Shown here one piece after another: positions 1 to 5,473 of a stretch of 10,497 bases of DNA. The notes under the pieces were generated by a model, which made no database searches, was not told where the DNA came from, and saw nothing but the letters and a program-made list of their open reading frames with translations. Origin of the DNA: Hydrogenophilales bacterium RIFOXYD1_FULL_62_11 (GTDB lineage: Bacteria > Pseudomonadota > Gammaproteobacteria > Burkholderiales > Thiobacillaceae); assembly GCA_001802655.1 (NCBI GenBank), contig MGZO01000085.1:1-10497 (forward strand), in the 5' to 3' direction. Made by a program: the position numbers and the translations under genes. Numbering within the stretch: the stretch's first letter is position 1; the number at the start of each line of letters is the position of its first letter.

Positions 1-246
1 ATCACCGCGGCCTCGGAAGAGCAGGCGAGCGGCGTGGGCCAGGTGAACGCCGCGATGAACCAGTTGAACCAGGCCACGCAGCAGAATGCCAGCGCCTCGG
101 AAGAACTCGCTGCCACCGCGGAAGAGATGAGCGGCCAGGCCGAACAGCTGCAGCAGCTGATGGGATTCTTCAGCCTGCAGGTTCACGAAGAGCAGAAAAC
201 GGCGCCCCGGGAAATGGCTGTCCCAGGCAAGCTGGCATGGGCCTGA
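1..246 (+). CDS. Methyl-accepting chemotaxis protein, C-terminal fragment
   Basis: This is the last 81 codons of a chemoreceptor; the rest lies upstream of the window. The frame is open from base 1 and ends at TGA 244-246. The visible part is the C-terminal adaptation helix of the cytoplasmic coiled coil: heptad-like, rich in Ala, Gln and Glu, with Ser/Ala-Ser-Glu-Glu-Leu pairs (SASEELAATAEEM) that resemble the methylation consensus recognised by CheR and CheB. It ends in LQQLMGFFSLQV and a short polar tail. No NWETF-type CheR-docking pentapeptide is present at the extreme C-terminus. The receptor would signal to CheA/CheW, which are not in the window, and would be methylated, demethylated and deamidated by the cheR, cheB and cheD products encoded downstream. 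Its ligand cannot be told because the sensor domain is missing. Confidence 0.93.
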   Translation: MTAASEEQASGVGQVNAAMNQLNQATQQNASASEELAATAEEMSGQAEQLQQLMGFFSLQVHEEQKTAPREMAVPGKLAWA

Positions 247-279
247 GCGGAGCAATTCAAAACGCATTGGCATGCGCTT

Positions 280-296
280 CCCCGGCTTTGCCGGGG
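280..296 (+). terminator. G+C-rich hairpin between the MCP gene and the next gene
   Basis: A perfect 7-bp stem, CCCCGGC (280-286) and GCCGGGG (290-296), closes a TTT loop. A flanking T279-A297 pair extends it to 8 bp. It lies in the 80-base gap between the MCP stop and the GTG of the next gene, and ends about 17 bases before that gene's ribosome binding site. There is no T-run after it, so it is not a textbook intrinsic terminator. It could be a partial terminator, an mRNA stability element or a processing barrier that sets receptor output apart from the downstream genes. Confidence 0.45.
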
Positions 297-312
297 AGCG
301 TCGAAATATCGG

Positions 313-320
313 TAAGGAGT
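313..320 (+). promoter_or_regulatory. Ribosome binding site that fixes the GTG start at 327
   Basis: TAAGGAGT is close to the anti-16S consensus and lies 7 bases before GTG 327. No comparable Shine-Dalgarno sequence precedes the upstream in-frame ATG at 237. It is the main evidence for the shorter reading of the MCP-tip-like gene. Confidence 0.75.
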
Positions 321-326
321 CGTCCT

Positions 327-944
327 GTGGGGCACAAAAATAATGGAACGGCCCTTCGCTCTGCGGACCTTCACGCCATCGTTCGCATTGGCGAAGGCAT
401 CCGTGGCGTGGTGGACACCGCACGCGAAGTGAATCTGGCCGCGTTGAACGCCATGTTGTCCTCCCGCCGTGGCGGCGACAACGCGGTGGGGTTTCGGGTG
501 GCCTCGGCGGAGTTGCGGGGAATTTCCACCCGTCTCATGGAAGCCATGCAGGGCCTGACCTTGCTGGTGTCCAGCATGGTCAACGAGGTCGCCCAGCGCC
601 AGCGCAAGCAGCGCAACCAGGACTATTTCCGGCGGGTCCAGGGCAGCCAGGATCGCGTTGGCGGCCTATTGTCCGAAATCTTCGGCACACAGGAAGAAGA
701 GGTGGATCGGTTGAGCATGCTGCTGGGACAAAGCCGGCGCGACCTGCACATGAAGGCAAGCCGCGCGTTGCGCCTGTGTGACCAGGGACTGATCCTGTCC
801 CGCAGCGCACTGATCGAGGCCGCCTACGGCGGTGAATCGGCACCTGCCCTGAAGCAGGTGGCAGAACAACTGGCCCAGTCCATCCATTCCGTGGCGGAAA
901 CGCTGGGTGGTGTGCGGGCCGAACTTGAGGAAGCAAGAACATGA
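327..944 (+). CDS. Small soluble MCP-signalling-tip-like protein
   Basis: A 205-residue protein, predicted cytoplasmic and largely helical, with no membrane segment and no HAMP domain. Residues about 28-67 resemble the hairpin tip of chemoreceptors: a VNLAALNAMLSS stretch, then Arg47-Arg48-Gly-Gly-Asp51 and GFRVASAELRGIS. These align by eye with the usual NLLALNAAIEAARAGE and GFAVVAxEVR segments. The EAARAGE turn is degenerate, with Ser-Ser-Arg-Arg-Gly-Gly-Asp instead. After it come a charged segment (QRQRKQR) and two or three long helices (about 95-205). GTG 327 is preferred because a TAAGGAGT ribosome binding site (313-320) lies 7 bases upstream of it. An in-frame ATG at 237 would overlap the MCP gene and add 30 residues of low-complexity sequence. 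The stop overlaps the next ATG by ATGA, so it is probably co-translated with the ODP-like gene. By analogy with ODP operons it may link the di-iron protein to the CheA/CheW array. That role is inferred. Confidence 0.75.
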   Translation: MGHKNNGTALRSADLHAIVRIGEGIRGVVDTAREVNLAALNAMLSSRRGGDNAVGFRVASAELRGISTRLMEAMQGLTLLVSSMVNEVAQRQRKQRNQDYFRRVQGSQDRVGGLLSEIFGTQEEEVDRLSMLLGQSRRDLHMKASRALRLCDQGLILSRSALIEAAYGGESAPALKQVAEQLAQSIHSVAETLGGVRAELEEART

Positions 945-1711
945 AAAAGCTGGAAACCCTGTTTTCGGAAGGGACGCATCAATGGCAGGTGATCGCGCGT
1001 GACCCGGAGCGCGCCAGCGCGCTGATCGACACCAATGAATACCTGATCGCCCACGGCAACGAAGCCATGCTCACCGACCCCGGCGGCCTGGAGATCTTTC
1101 CGGTGGTGTTCTCCGCTCTGGCGGCCGGATTCGACCCGCGTCGGGTGAAATGGATCTTCGCGTCGCACCAGGATCCGGACGTGATCAGCAGCCTGAGCCT
1201 GTGGCTGGAGTTCAATCCGGCGCTGCGCTGCTATGCCAGCCGCATCTGGGGCAGCTTCCTGCCTCATTACGGCGGCGACGAAACCACCTTCATCGGCCTG
1301 CCCGATGAAGGTGGAAAACTTCCGCTGGGAGGCATCGAACTGGATGTGGTGCCGGCCCATTACCTGCACTCGTCCGGCAATTTCCACCTCTACGATGCCA
1401 AGGCCCGGATCCTGTTCAGCGGCGACGTGGGCGCGGCCTTGCCGCCCCCGGAGGAAGACGAGCTGTTCGTGACGGATTTCGATCGCCACATCCGCCATGC
1501 GGAGGGATTTCACCGCCGCTTCATGGGCTCTAAAGAAGCCGTGCTGGACTGGTGCGAACGGGCCGCCGTCATGGACATCGACATGCTCTGTCCGCAGCAC
1601 GGCTCGATTTATCAGGGGGCCGACGTGATGCGCTTCATCAACTGGTTTGCGGAACTCGAAGTGGGGTCCGGCCTGCTGGCCACCCGGCCCGAGATGAAAA
1701 AGGCTGCGTGA
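941..1711 (+). CDS. Oxygen-binding di-iron protein (ODP-like metallo-beta-lactamase fold)
   Basis: A 256-residue protein with the metallo-beta-lactamase core of flavodiiron proteins but no flavodoxin domain. In order: NEYLIAHGNEAMLTDPGG (about 32-49), the first metal motif SHQDPD with His76, Asp78 and Asp80, then AHYLHSSGNFHLYD (His140/His143), FSGDVG (Asp162) and CPQHGSIYQG (His220). These are the positions expected for the two-metal site; the usual HxExDH appears as HxDxD followed by Val. The family includes the Treponema denticola chemotaxis ODP, a di-iron protein that binds O2 and senses Fe(II)/O2. Here it is encoded between an MCP-tip-like gene and cheR, with an ATGA overlap upstream and 7 bases to cheR downstream. 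That context points to a signalling role rather than hydrolysis. A generic metallo-hydrolase is the alternative, but the HSSGNF motif and context favour ODP. Confidence 0.85.
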   Translation: MKKLETLFSEGTHQWQVIARDPERASALIDTNEYLIAHGNEAMLTDPGGLEIFPVVFSALAAGFDPRRVKWIFASHQDPDVISSLSLWLEFNPALRCYASRIWGSFLPHYGGDETTFIGLPDEGGKLPLGGIELDVVPAHYLHSSGNFHLYDAKARILFSGDVGAALPPPEEDELFVTDFDRHIRHAEGFHRRFMGSKEAVLDWCERAAVMDIDMLCPQHGSIYQGADVMRFINWFAELEVGSGLLATRPEMKKAA

Positions 1712-1718
1712 GGTCACC

Positions 1719-2519
1719 ATGCTCAATGTCAGCCTCAAGGACAGCGAATTCTCCAGCTTCCAGCAAATGATTTTCAGGATCGCCGGCATCAGCATGACCC
1801 CGGCCAAGAAAGCATTGGTGGCGGGTCGCCTGGCCAAGCGCCTGAAGCATCATGGCCTGGACAGCTATGAGGATTATTTTCAACTGCTCTCCCGGCAGCA
1901 GGACGAGATGCAGGTGGCGGTGGATCTGCTCACCACCAACGAGACCTATTTCTTTCGCGAGCCGAAGCATTTCGATTTCCTGCGCGACCGGGTCCTGCCC
2001 GGGCATCCGGCCGGGCGGCCGTTCCGGGTCTGGAGCGCGGCCTGTTCCAGCGGCGAGGAACCCTACACCCTGGCCATGCTGCTGGCGGACCGACTGGGCG
2101 ACGCACCCTGGGAAGTGTTCGGTTCCGACATCAGCACCCAGGTGCTGGACAAGGCGAGAAGAGGGCTTTATCCGATGGAGCGCGCGCGCGGCATTCCGCC
2201 GGCGTTGCTGCGCACCCATTGCCTGAAAGGCATGGGCAGCCAGGACGGCCAGTTGCTGATCGACCCGGCCCTGCGCCGGCGCGTGCAACTGGCCCAGATC
2301 AATCTCAACGAACCCTTGCCGGAGGTGGGCGAGTTCGATGTGATCTTCCTGCGCAACGTGATGATCTATTTCCAGTCCGAAACCAAGCGTCAGGTGGTGG
2401 CGCGCCTGCTGGCCAAACTCAGGCCGGGGGGGATTTTCATCGTGGGGCATTCGGAAAGCCTGAACGGGCTGGCGCAAGGGCTGGAAACCCTTGCGCCTTC
2501 GATCTACCGCAAGCCGTGA
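1719..2519 (+). CDS. cheR: Chemoreceptor glutamate methyltransferase CheR
   Basis: A 266-residue S-adenosylmethionine-dependent methyltransferase that adds methyl esters to receptor glutamates during chemotactic adaptation in the cytoplasm. The N-terminal helical receptor-binding domain (about 1-75) ends in the family motif TTNETYFFREPKHF (72-85). The Rossmann SAM-binding domain follows, with VWSAACSSGEEPYTLAM (104-120), FGSDIS (134-139, the acidic ribose-binding strand), the VIFLRNVMIYF strand (208-218) and a C-terminal GGIFIVGHSESL (237-248). Length is normal for CheR, with no TPR extension. The start has a short GAGGT ribosome binding site at 1710-1714 that overlaps the previous stop. The gene overlaps cheD at its 3' end (GTGA), so the two are probably translationally coupled. 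Confidence 0.97.
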   Translation: MLNVSLKDSEFSSFQQMIFRIAGISMTPAKKALVAGRLAKRLKHHGLDSYEDYFQLLSRQQDEMQVAVDLLTTNETYFFREPKHFDFLRDRVLPGHPAGRPFRVWSAACSSGEEPYTLAMLLADRLGDAPWEVFGSDISTQVLDKARRGLYPMERARGIPPALLRTHCLKGMGSQDGQLLIDPALRRRVQLAQINLNEPLPEVGEFDVIFLRNVMIYFQSETKRQVVARLLAKLRPGGIFIVGHSESLNGLAQGLETLAPSIYRKP

Positions 2520-3076
2520 AAAAACCGCAGAGCGTCATCGAGATTTTCCTGCAGCCCGGAGAGCTGTGGTTCGGGGATGAGCAGACGCGCATCCGCACCA
2601 TCCTGGGCTCCTGCGTGGCGGTCACGCTCTGGCATCCCGGGCGCCGGATCGGCGGCATGTGCCATTACATGTTGCCGAGCCGTGGCGGGCCGCGCGGTGC
2701 GAAGCCGCTCGATGGACGCTATGGCGACGAGGCGCTGGAGATGCTGTTGAAGGAAATGCGTGCCAAGCAGGGACAGCCGGTCGAGTTCGAGGCCAAGCTG
2801 TTCGGCGGCGGCTACATGTTCAACCGTCATGGCTGCCACGGAAAGGATTGCGCCGGCCAGATTCAGGACCGCAATATTTCCGCCAGCCTCGAACTGATGA
2901 CGCGCCATGGCTTCAAGGTCAAGGCCCAGCATCTCGGCGGGCACGGCCACCGTCAGGTCATTTTCGACATCTGGAGCGGGCATGTGTGGATGAAGCACAC
3001 GCCCCTGCCGGCTGCCGAAAGCGTCCAGGCAGGGAACGACAGGCGCACCCACTCCTCGATCGGACTTTCAAAATGA
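2516..3076 (+). CDS. cheD: Chemoreceptor glutamine deamidase CheD
   Basis: A 186-residue deamidase that converts receptor glutamines to methyl-accepting glutamates; in several bacteria it also works with CheC-type phosphatases, none of which is seen here. The family signature TILGSCVAVTLW (28-39) carries the nucleophile Cys33. The catalytic His50 lies in GGMCHYMLP, with the Cys-to-His spacing of 17 known for CheD. The later KLFGGGYMF and NISASLELM segments are also typical. The start is taken as GTG 2516, overlapping the cheR stop as GTGA; it puts the conserved PGE-WF region about 14 residues in, as in the family. The open frame extends back into cheR but has no CheD-like sequence there. No clear ribosome binding site is seen, so coupled translation is likely. 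The 3' end overlaps cheB by ATGA. Confidence 0.95.
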   Translation: MKKPQSVIEIFLQPGELWFGDEQTRIRTILGSCVAVTLWHPGRRIGGMCHYMLPSRGGPRGAKPLDGRYGDEALEMLLKEMRAKQGQPVEFEAKLFGGGYMFNRHGCHGKDCAGQIQDRNISASLELMTRHGFKVKAQHLGGHGHRQVIFDIWSGHVWMKHTPLPAAESVQAGNDRRTHSSIGLSK

Positions 3077-4137
3077 AGCCCATACGCGTCATGCTCGTGG
3101 ACGATTCCGCCACCGTGCGCCAGGTACTCACTGGCATCCTTTCCGCCGCACCCGACATCCAGGTGATAGGGGCTGCCGCGGATCCCCTGTTTGCACTCGA
3201 CAAGATGAATCGGGATTGGCCCGACGTGGTGGTGCTGGATGTGGAGATGCCGCGCATGGACGGCATCACCTTCCTGAAGAAGATCATGGCCGAGCGTCCC
3301 ACGCCGGTGATCATCTGCTCGACCCTGACCGAGAAAGGCACGACCACCGCCATGCAGGCCCTGTCCTCCGGCGCGGTGAGCATCGTCACCAAGCCGCGCA
3401 TCGGGCTGAAGCAGTTCCTGACGGAATCGGGCCATGAAATCGTCTCGGCGGTGCGGGCAGCCGCCCAGGCCAAGGTTCGACATCTGGTGCCGGTGGCCAT
3501 CCCGCCGCCCCGGTACGGACTGGATGCGATTCCGGCCAGCCCGGCCCTGGCCATGGCCGAAACGACCGACAAGGTGGTGGCGATCGGTGCTTCCACCGGC
3601 GGCACCCAGGCCCTGGAAATCGTTCTGACGGCACTGCCGCGTGTTTGTCCCGGCATTGTCATCGTCCAGCATATGCCGGAGAAATTCACCGCCGCCTTCG
3701 CCGCGCGTCTCGACAGCATTTGCGCCATCGAAGTGCGCGAGGCGAAGCACGGCGACCGGGTACGGCCTGGCCTGGCACTGATCGCGCCGGGCGGACGCCA
3801 TATGCAGCTCAGGCGTAGCGGCGCGCAGTATCACGTGGACGTGATCGACGGCCCGCCGGTAAACCGGCACCGCCCCTCTGTCGACGTGCTGTTCCGATCC
3901 ACCGCCCGTTGCGCAGGCGGCAACGCGCTGGGGATCATCATGACCGGCATGGGGGACGACGGCGCTCGCGGCCTGAAGGAGATGCGGGACACCGGCGCGG
4001 TCACCCTCGCTCAGGACGAGGCGAGCTGCGTGGTTTACGGCATGCCGAAGGAGGCGGTCAGACTGGGCGGCGTGGGGCGCAGTCTGCCCCTCGCCTCCCT
4101 CCCCTGGGAAATTGCCAGGTACGGCGGCGGCGAATGA
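3073..4137 (+). CDS. cheB: Chemotaxis response regulator protein-glutamate methylesterase CheB
   Basis: A 354-residue two-domain protein that removes receptor methyl groups, and can deamidate receptors, when phosphorylated by CheA. The receiver domain (about 4-125) has Asp10-Asp11, the phospho-acceptor Asp56 in VVLDVEMPRMDG, Thr84 (STLTEKG) and Lys107 (TKP). A Pro/Ala-rich linker (about 138-163) leads to the methylesterase domain, with Ser174 in IGASTGGTQ, His200 in IVQHMP and Asp296 in MTGMGDDG. All three are offset by exactly ten from the Salmonella triad Ser164, His190 and Asp286. ATG 3073 is chosen because the receiver begins immediately (MKPIRVMLVDDSA) and it overlaps the cheD stop by ATGA. 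It is the last gene of the chemotaxis run. The C-terminus ends in a short WEIARYGGGE tail. Confidence 0.97.
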   Translation: MKPIRVMLVDDSATVRQVLTGILSAAPDIQVIGAAADPLFALDKMNRDWPDVVVLDVEMPRMDGITFLKKIMAERPTPVIICSTLTEKGTTTAMQALSSGAVSIVTKPRIGLKQFLTESGHEIVSAVRAAAQAKVRHLVPVAIPPPRYGLDAIPASPALAMAETTDKVVAIGASTGGTQALEIVLTALPRVCPGIVIVQHMPEKFTAAFAARLDSICAIEVREAKHGDRVRPGLALIAPGGRHMQLRRSGAQYHVDVIDGPPVNRHRPSVDVLFRSTARCAGGNALGIIMTGMGDDGARGLKEMRDTGAVTLAQDEASCVVYGMPKEAVRLGGVGRSLPLASLPWEIARYGGGE

Positions 4138-4423
4138 GGGAAACGGGGAATCGCTCGGCGTGCTGCGCTTAGCTACCTTTATCGAAAGGGGTGGCTGACG
4201 CCGTTCTAGGTGGCGATGGAAAACGGCGTGGTCCTTGCTGCACCTGATGACCCTGGGTCTGCTCTACTGGCGCCGGGCGGAATGCTGCGCTGCCTGAATG
4301 CGTTTTTCTTCGCCGTGTGGGGTTACACAGCTAGATGCCCACTGCCTGGAAAGGCATTCATCTGAATCCAGCCAAGCCGCCCCCACGCTGCCCAACGCTT
4401 GATCCTGTCGCCGGTTCGGACTT
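4138..4423. other. Intergenic stretch between convergent cheB and deacylase genes, no convincing gene
   Basis: These 286 bases look less G+C-biased at third positions than the flanking genes. They hold three weak dyads: 4171-4196 (AGC.ACC..TTT arms around an ATCG loop, with a 2-base bulge), 4198-4229 (ACGCCGTT and AACGGCGT around a 16-base loop), and 4343-4356 (TGCCT-GGAA-AGGCA). None is followed by a T-run on either strand, so a factor-independent terminator is not clear. A 49-codon frame (4216-4365) has no ribosome binding site and its codon use is unlike the neighbours. Another short frame (4197-4297) encodes a hydrophobic peptide (LLHLMTLGLLYWRR) with no good start and could be a gene remnant. 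Confidence 0.5.
4171..4229 (+). terminator. Tandem stem-loops after cheB, possible weak or Rho-assisted terminator
   Basis: Two hairpins lie 34-92 bases past the cheB stop. The first pairs AGCTACC-TTT with AAAGGGGTGGCT around ATCG, with one G-T pair and two bulged Gs. The second is an 8-bp perfect stem (4198-4205 with 4222-4229). There is no downstream T-tract. Their place at the end of the chemotaxis run suggests a 3' mRNA boundary, but the call is weak. Confidence 0.3.
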
Positions 4424-5347
4424 CTACAACCCCGCCAGCGTCTTGATGTGCGCCGCCACGCTGCGCCCGAGCGAACTGAGGTCGTAGCCGCCTTCGAGCA
4501 CCGAAACGATGCGGCCTTCGGCGTGGTGTGCGGCGATATCCATGACTTGTTCGGTGATCCAGACGTAATCCGCTTCGACCAGGCCGAACTGCGCCATGTC
4601 GTCTTCGCGGTGGCCGTCGAAGCCGGCGGAGCAGAACAGCATCTGCGGGCGAAAGGTTTCGAGGCGCGGCAGGATGTGCGCGCTGAAGGCTTCGCGGTAG
4701 GGCTTGCCGGTGGTGCCTGCGGGCAGCGGCACGTTGACGATGTGCGGGTTGGCGCTGTCCGCACCGCTGTAGGGGTAGAAGGGATGCTGGAAGGTGGAGC
4801 ACAGCATGACGCGCGGATCGTCCCTGAAGATGGCTTCGGTGCCGTTGCCGTGGTGGACGTCGAAGTCGACGATGGCGACGCGTTCGAGGCCGTGCTGGTC
4901 GAGCGCATGCGCAGCGGCGACGGCGACGTTGTTGAAGATGCAGAAACCCATGGCCTGGCTGCGGGTGGCGTGGTGGCCGGGCGGGCGGCAGGCGACGAAG
5001 GCGTTGGCCACTTCGCGGCGCATGGCCATGTCCACCGCCATGACTGCGCCGCCGGCGGCATGCCTGGCAGCCTCCAGGGTGTGCGGGTTCATGCTGGTGT
5101 CGGGGTCGAGCGCGTGGCGCCCTTCGCTGGGCGAGGCGGCCTCGACAGAGTCGATGTAGGCGGCGTCATGCACGCGCAGCAGCTGGCTGCGCGTAACCGG
5201 AAGCGCTTCTTGATGCGCCAGGTAATCGTAGAGTCGGGCAGCGTGCAGCTGGTCATCAATGGCGTTCAGGCGCGCAGGACTTTCCGGATGCCAGCCGCCC
5301 ATGTCGTGCAGGCGGTAGCTGGGGTGGGTGATGTAGGCGGTTTGCAT
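4424..5347 (-). CDS. Histone-deacetylase-family lysine deacylase (class II-like, zinc-dependent)
   Basis: A 307-residue enzyme of the arginase/deacetylase superfamily. Bacterial relatives include HDAC-like amidohydrolases, acetoin-utilisation AcuC and acetylpolyamine amidohydrolases. Motifs in order: HPESPARL (20-27), the active-site His pair His125-His126 in RPPGHHA, the zinc ligands Asp163 and His165 in DFDVHHGNGT, the third ligand Asp244 in SAGFDGH, and the transition-state Tyr288 in LEGGYDL. The set is complete, so an active enzyme is expected. ATG 5347 gives the usual N-terminus (MQTAYITHPSYRLHD). No Shine-Dalgarno sequence is seen, and the predicted leader is only about 20 bases. It is divergent from a Pat-type lysine acyltransferase over a 126-base gap, so it may remove the acyl marks that Pat adds, as AcuC does with AcuA in Bacillus. 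Its true substrate (protein, polyamine or other) cannot be told from sequence. Confidence 0.93.
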   Translation of the reverse strand: MQTAYITHPSYRLHDMGGWHPESPARLNAIDDQLHAARLYDYLAHQEALPVTRSQLLRVHDAAYIDSVEAASPSEGRHALDPDTSMNPHTLEAARHAAGGAVMAVDMAMRREVANAFVACRPPGHHATRSQAMGFCIFNNVAVAAAHALDQHGLERVAIVDFDVHHGNGTEAIFRDDPRVMLCSTFQHPFYPYSGADSANPHIVNVPLPAGTTGKPYREAFSAHILPRLETFRPQMLFCSAGFDGHREDDMAQFGLVEADYVWITEQVMDIAAHHAEGRIVSVLEGGYDLSSLGRSVAAHIKTLAGL

Positions 5348-5373
5348 GACGCGGCGTGGTTGTGAATGGATGA

Positions 5374-5402
5374 ACTATAGCTCGGCAGGATGGCGCTGTA
5401 AC
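5374..5402 (-). promoter_or_regulatory. Candidate sigma70-type promoter for the deacylase gene
   Basis: Read on the - strand, GTTACA (5402-5397, 4 of 6 matches to TTGACA) is followed by a 17-base spacer and TATAGT (5379-5374, 5 of 6 matches to TATAAT). Transcription would start near 5367, about 20 bases before ATG 5347. The -35 element abuts the large dyad at 5404-5430, a fitting place for a regulator. Confidence 0.55.
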
Positions 5403-5403
5403 A

Positions 5404-5430
5404 GGGGATGGCCTAGCATAGGCTGTCCCC
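5404..5430. promoter_or_regulatory. 27-base interrupted palindrome, candidate operator in the divergent intergenic region
   Basis: Outer arms GGGGA (5404-5408) and TCCCC (5426-5430) and inner arms GCCTA (5411-5415) and TAGGC (5419-5423) are separated by TG on each side and centred on GCA. Ten base pairs match with exact symmetry. It sits between the deacylase -35 element and the acyltransferase start, 44 bases from ATG 5474. It could bind a dimeric regulator acting on both genes, or form an RNA hairpin in the acyltransferase leader. Confidence 0.5.
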
Positions 5431-5432
5431 GG

Positions 5433-5442
5433 TCCGATCGGA
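5433..5442. promoter_or_regulatory. Perfect 10-base palindrome TCCGATCGGA
   Basis: TCCGATCGGA reads the same on both strands and starts 3 bases after the 27-base dyad. It may be a second operator half or chance in G+C-rich DNA. Its closeness to the larger dyad is the only support for function. Confidence 0.3.
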
Positions 5443-5473
5443 TCGCCGCTGCAACCTGCCATCAAACGAAGCC

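Noticed and set aside
237..326. Upstream ATG start for the MCP-tip-like gene
   Set aside because: It overlaps the receptor gene, lacks a ribosome binding site and would encode the hairpin region as low-complexity protein; GTG 327 has a strong ribosome binding site.
824..1837. 337-codon - strand frame across the ODP gene
   Set aside because: Antisense shadow of a clear metallo-beta-lactamase-fold gene; the protein has no recognisable domain and is Arg/His/Gln-rich, as expected from reverse reading of G+C-rich codons.
2953..3870. 305-codon - strand frame across cheB
   Set aside because: Antisense to the conserved receiver and esterase domains; no motif or ribosome binding site.
4216..4365. 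49-codon frame in the gap after cheB
   Set aside because: No ribosome binding site, and third positions lack the G/C bias of neighbouring genes; kept only as a note on the intergenic region.
4448..5365. 305-codon + strand frame over the deacylase
   Set aside because: Antisense shadow with Val/Gly/Ala-rich sequence; the - strand has all zinc and catalytic residues.
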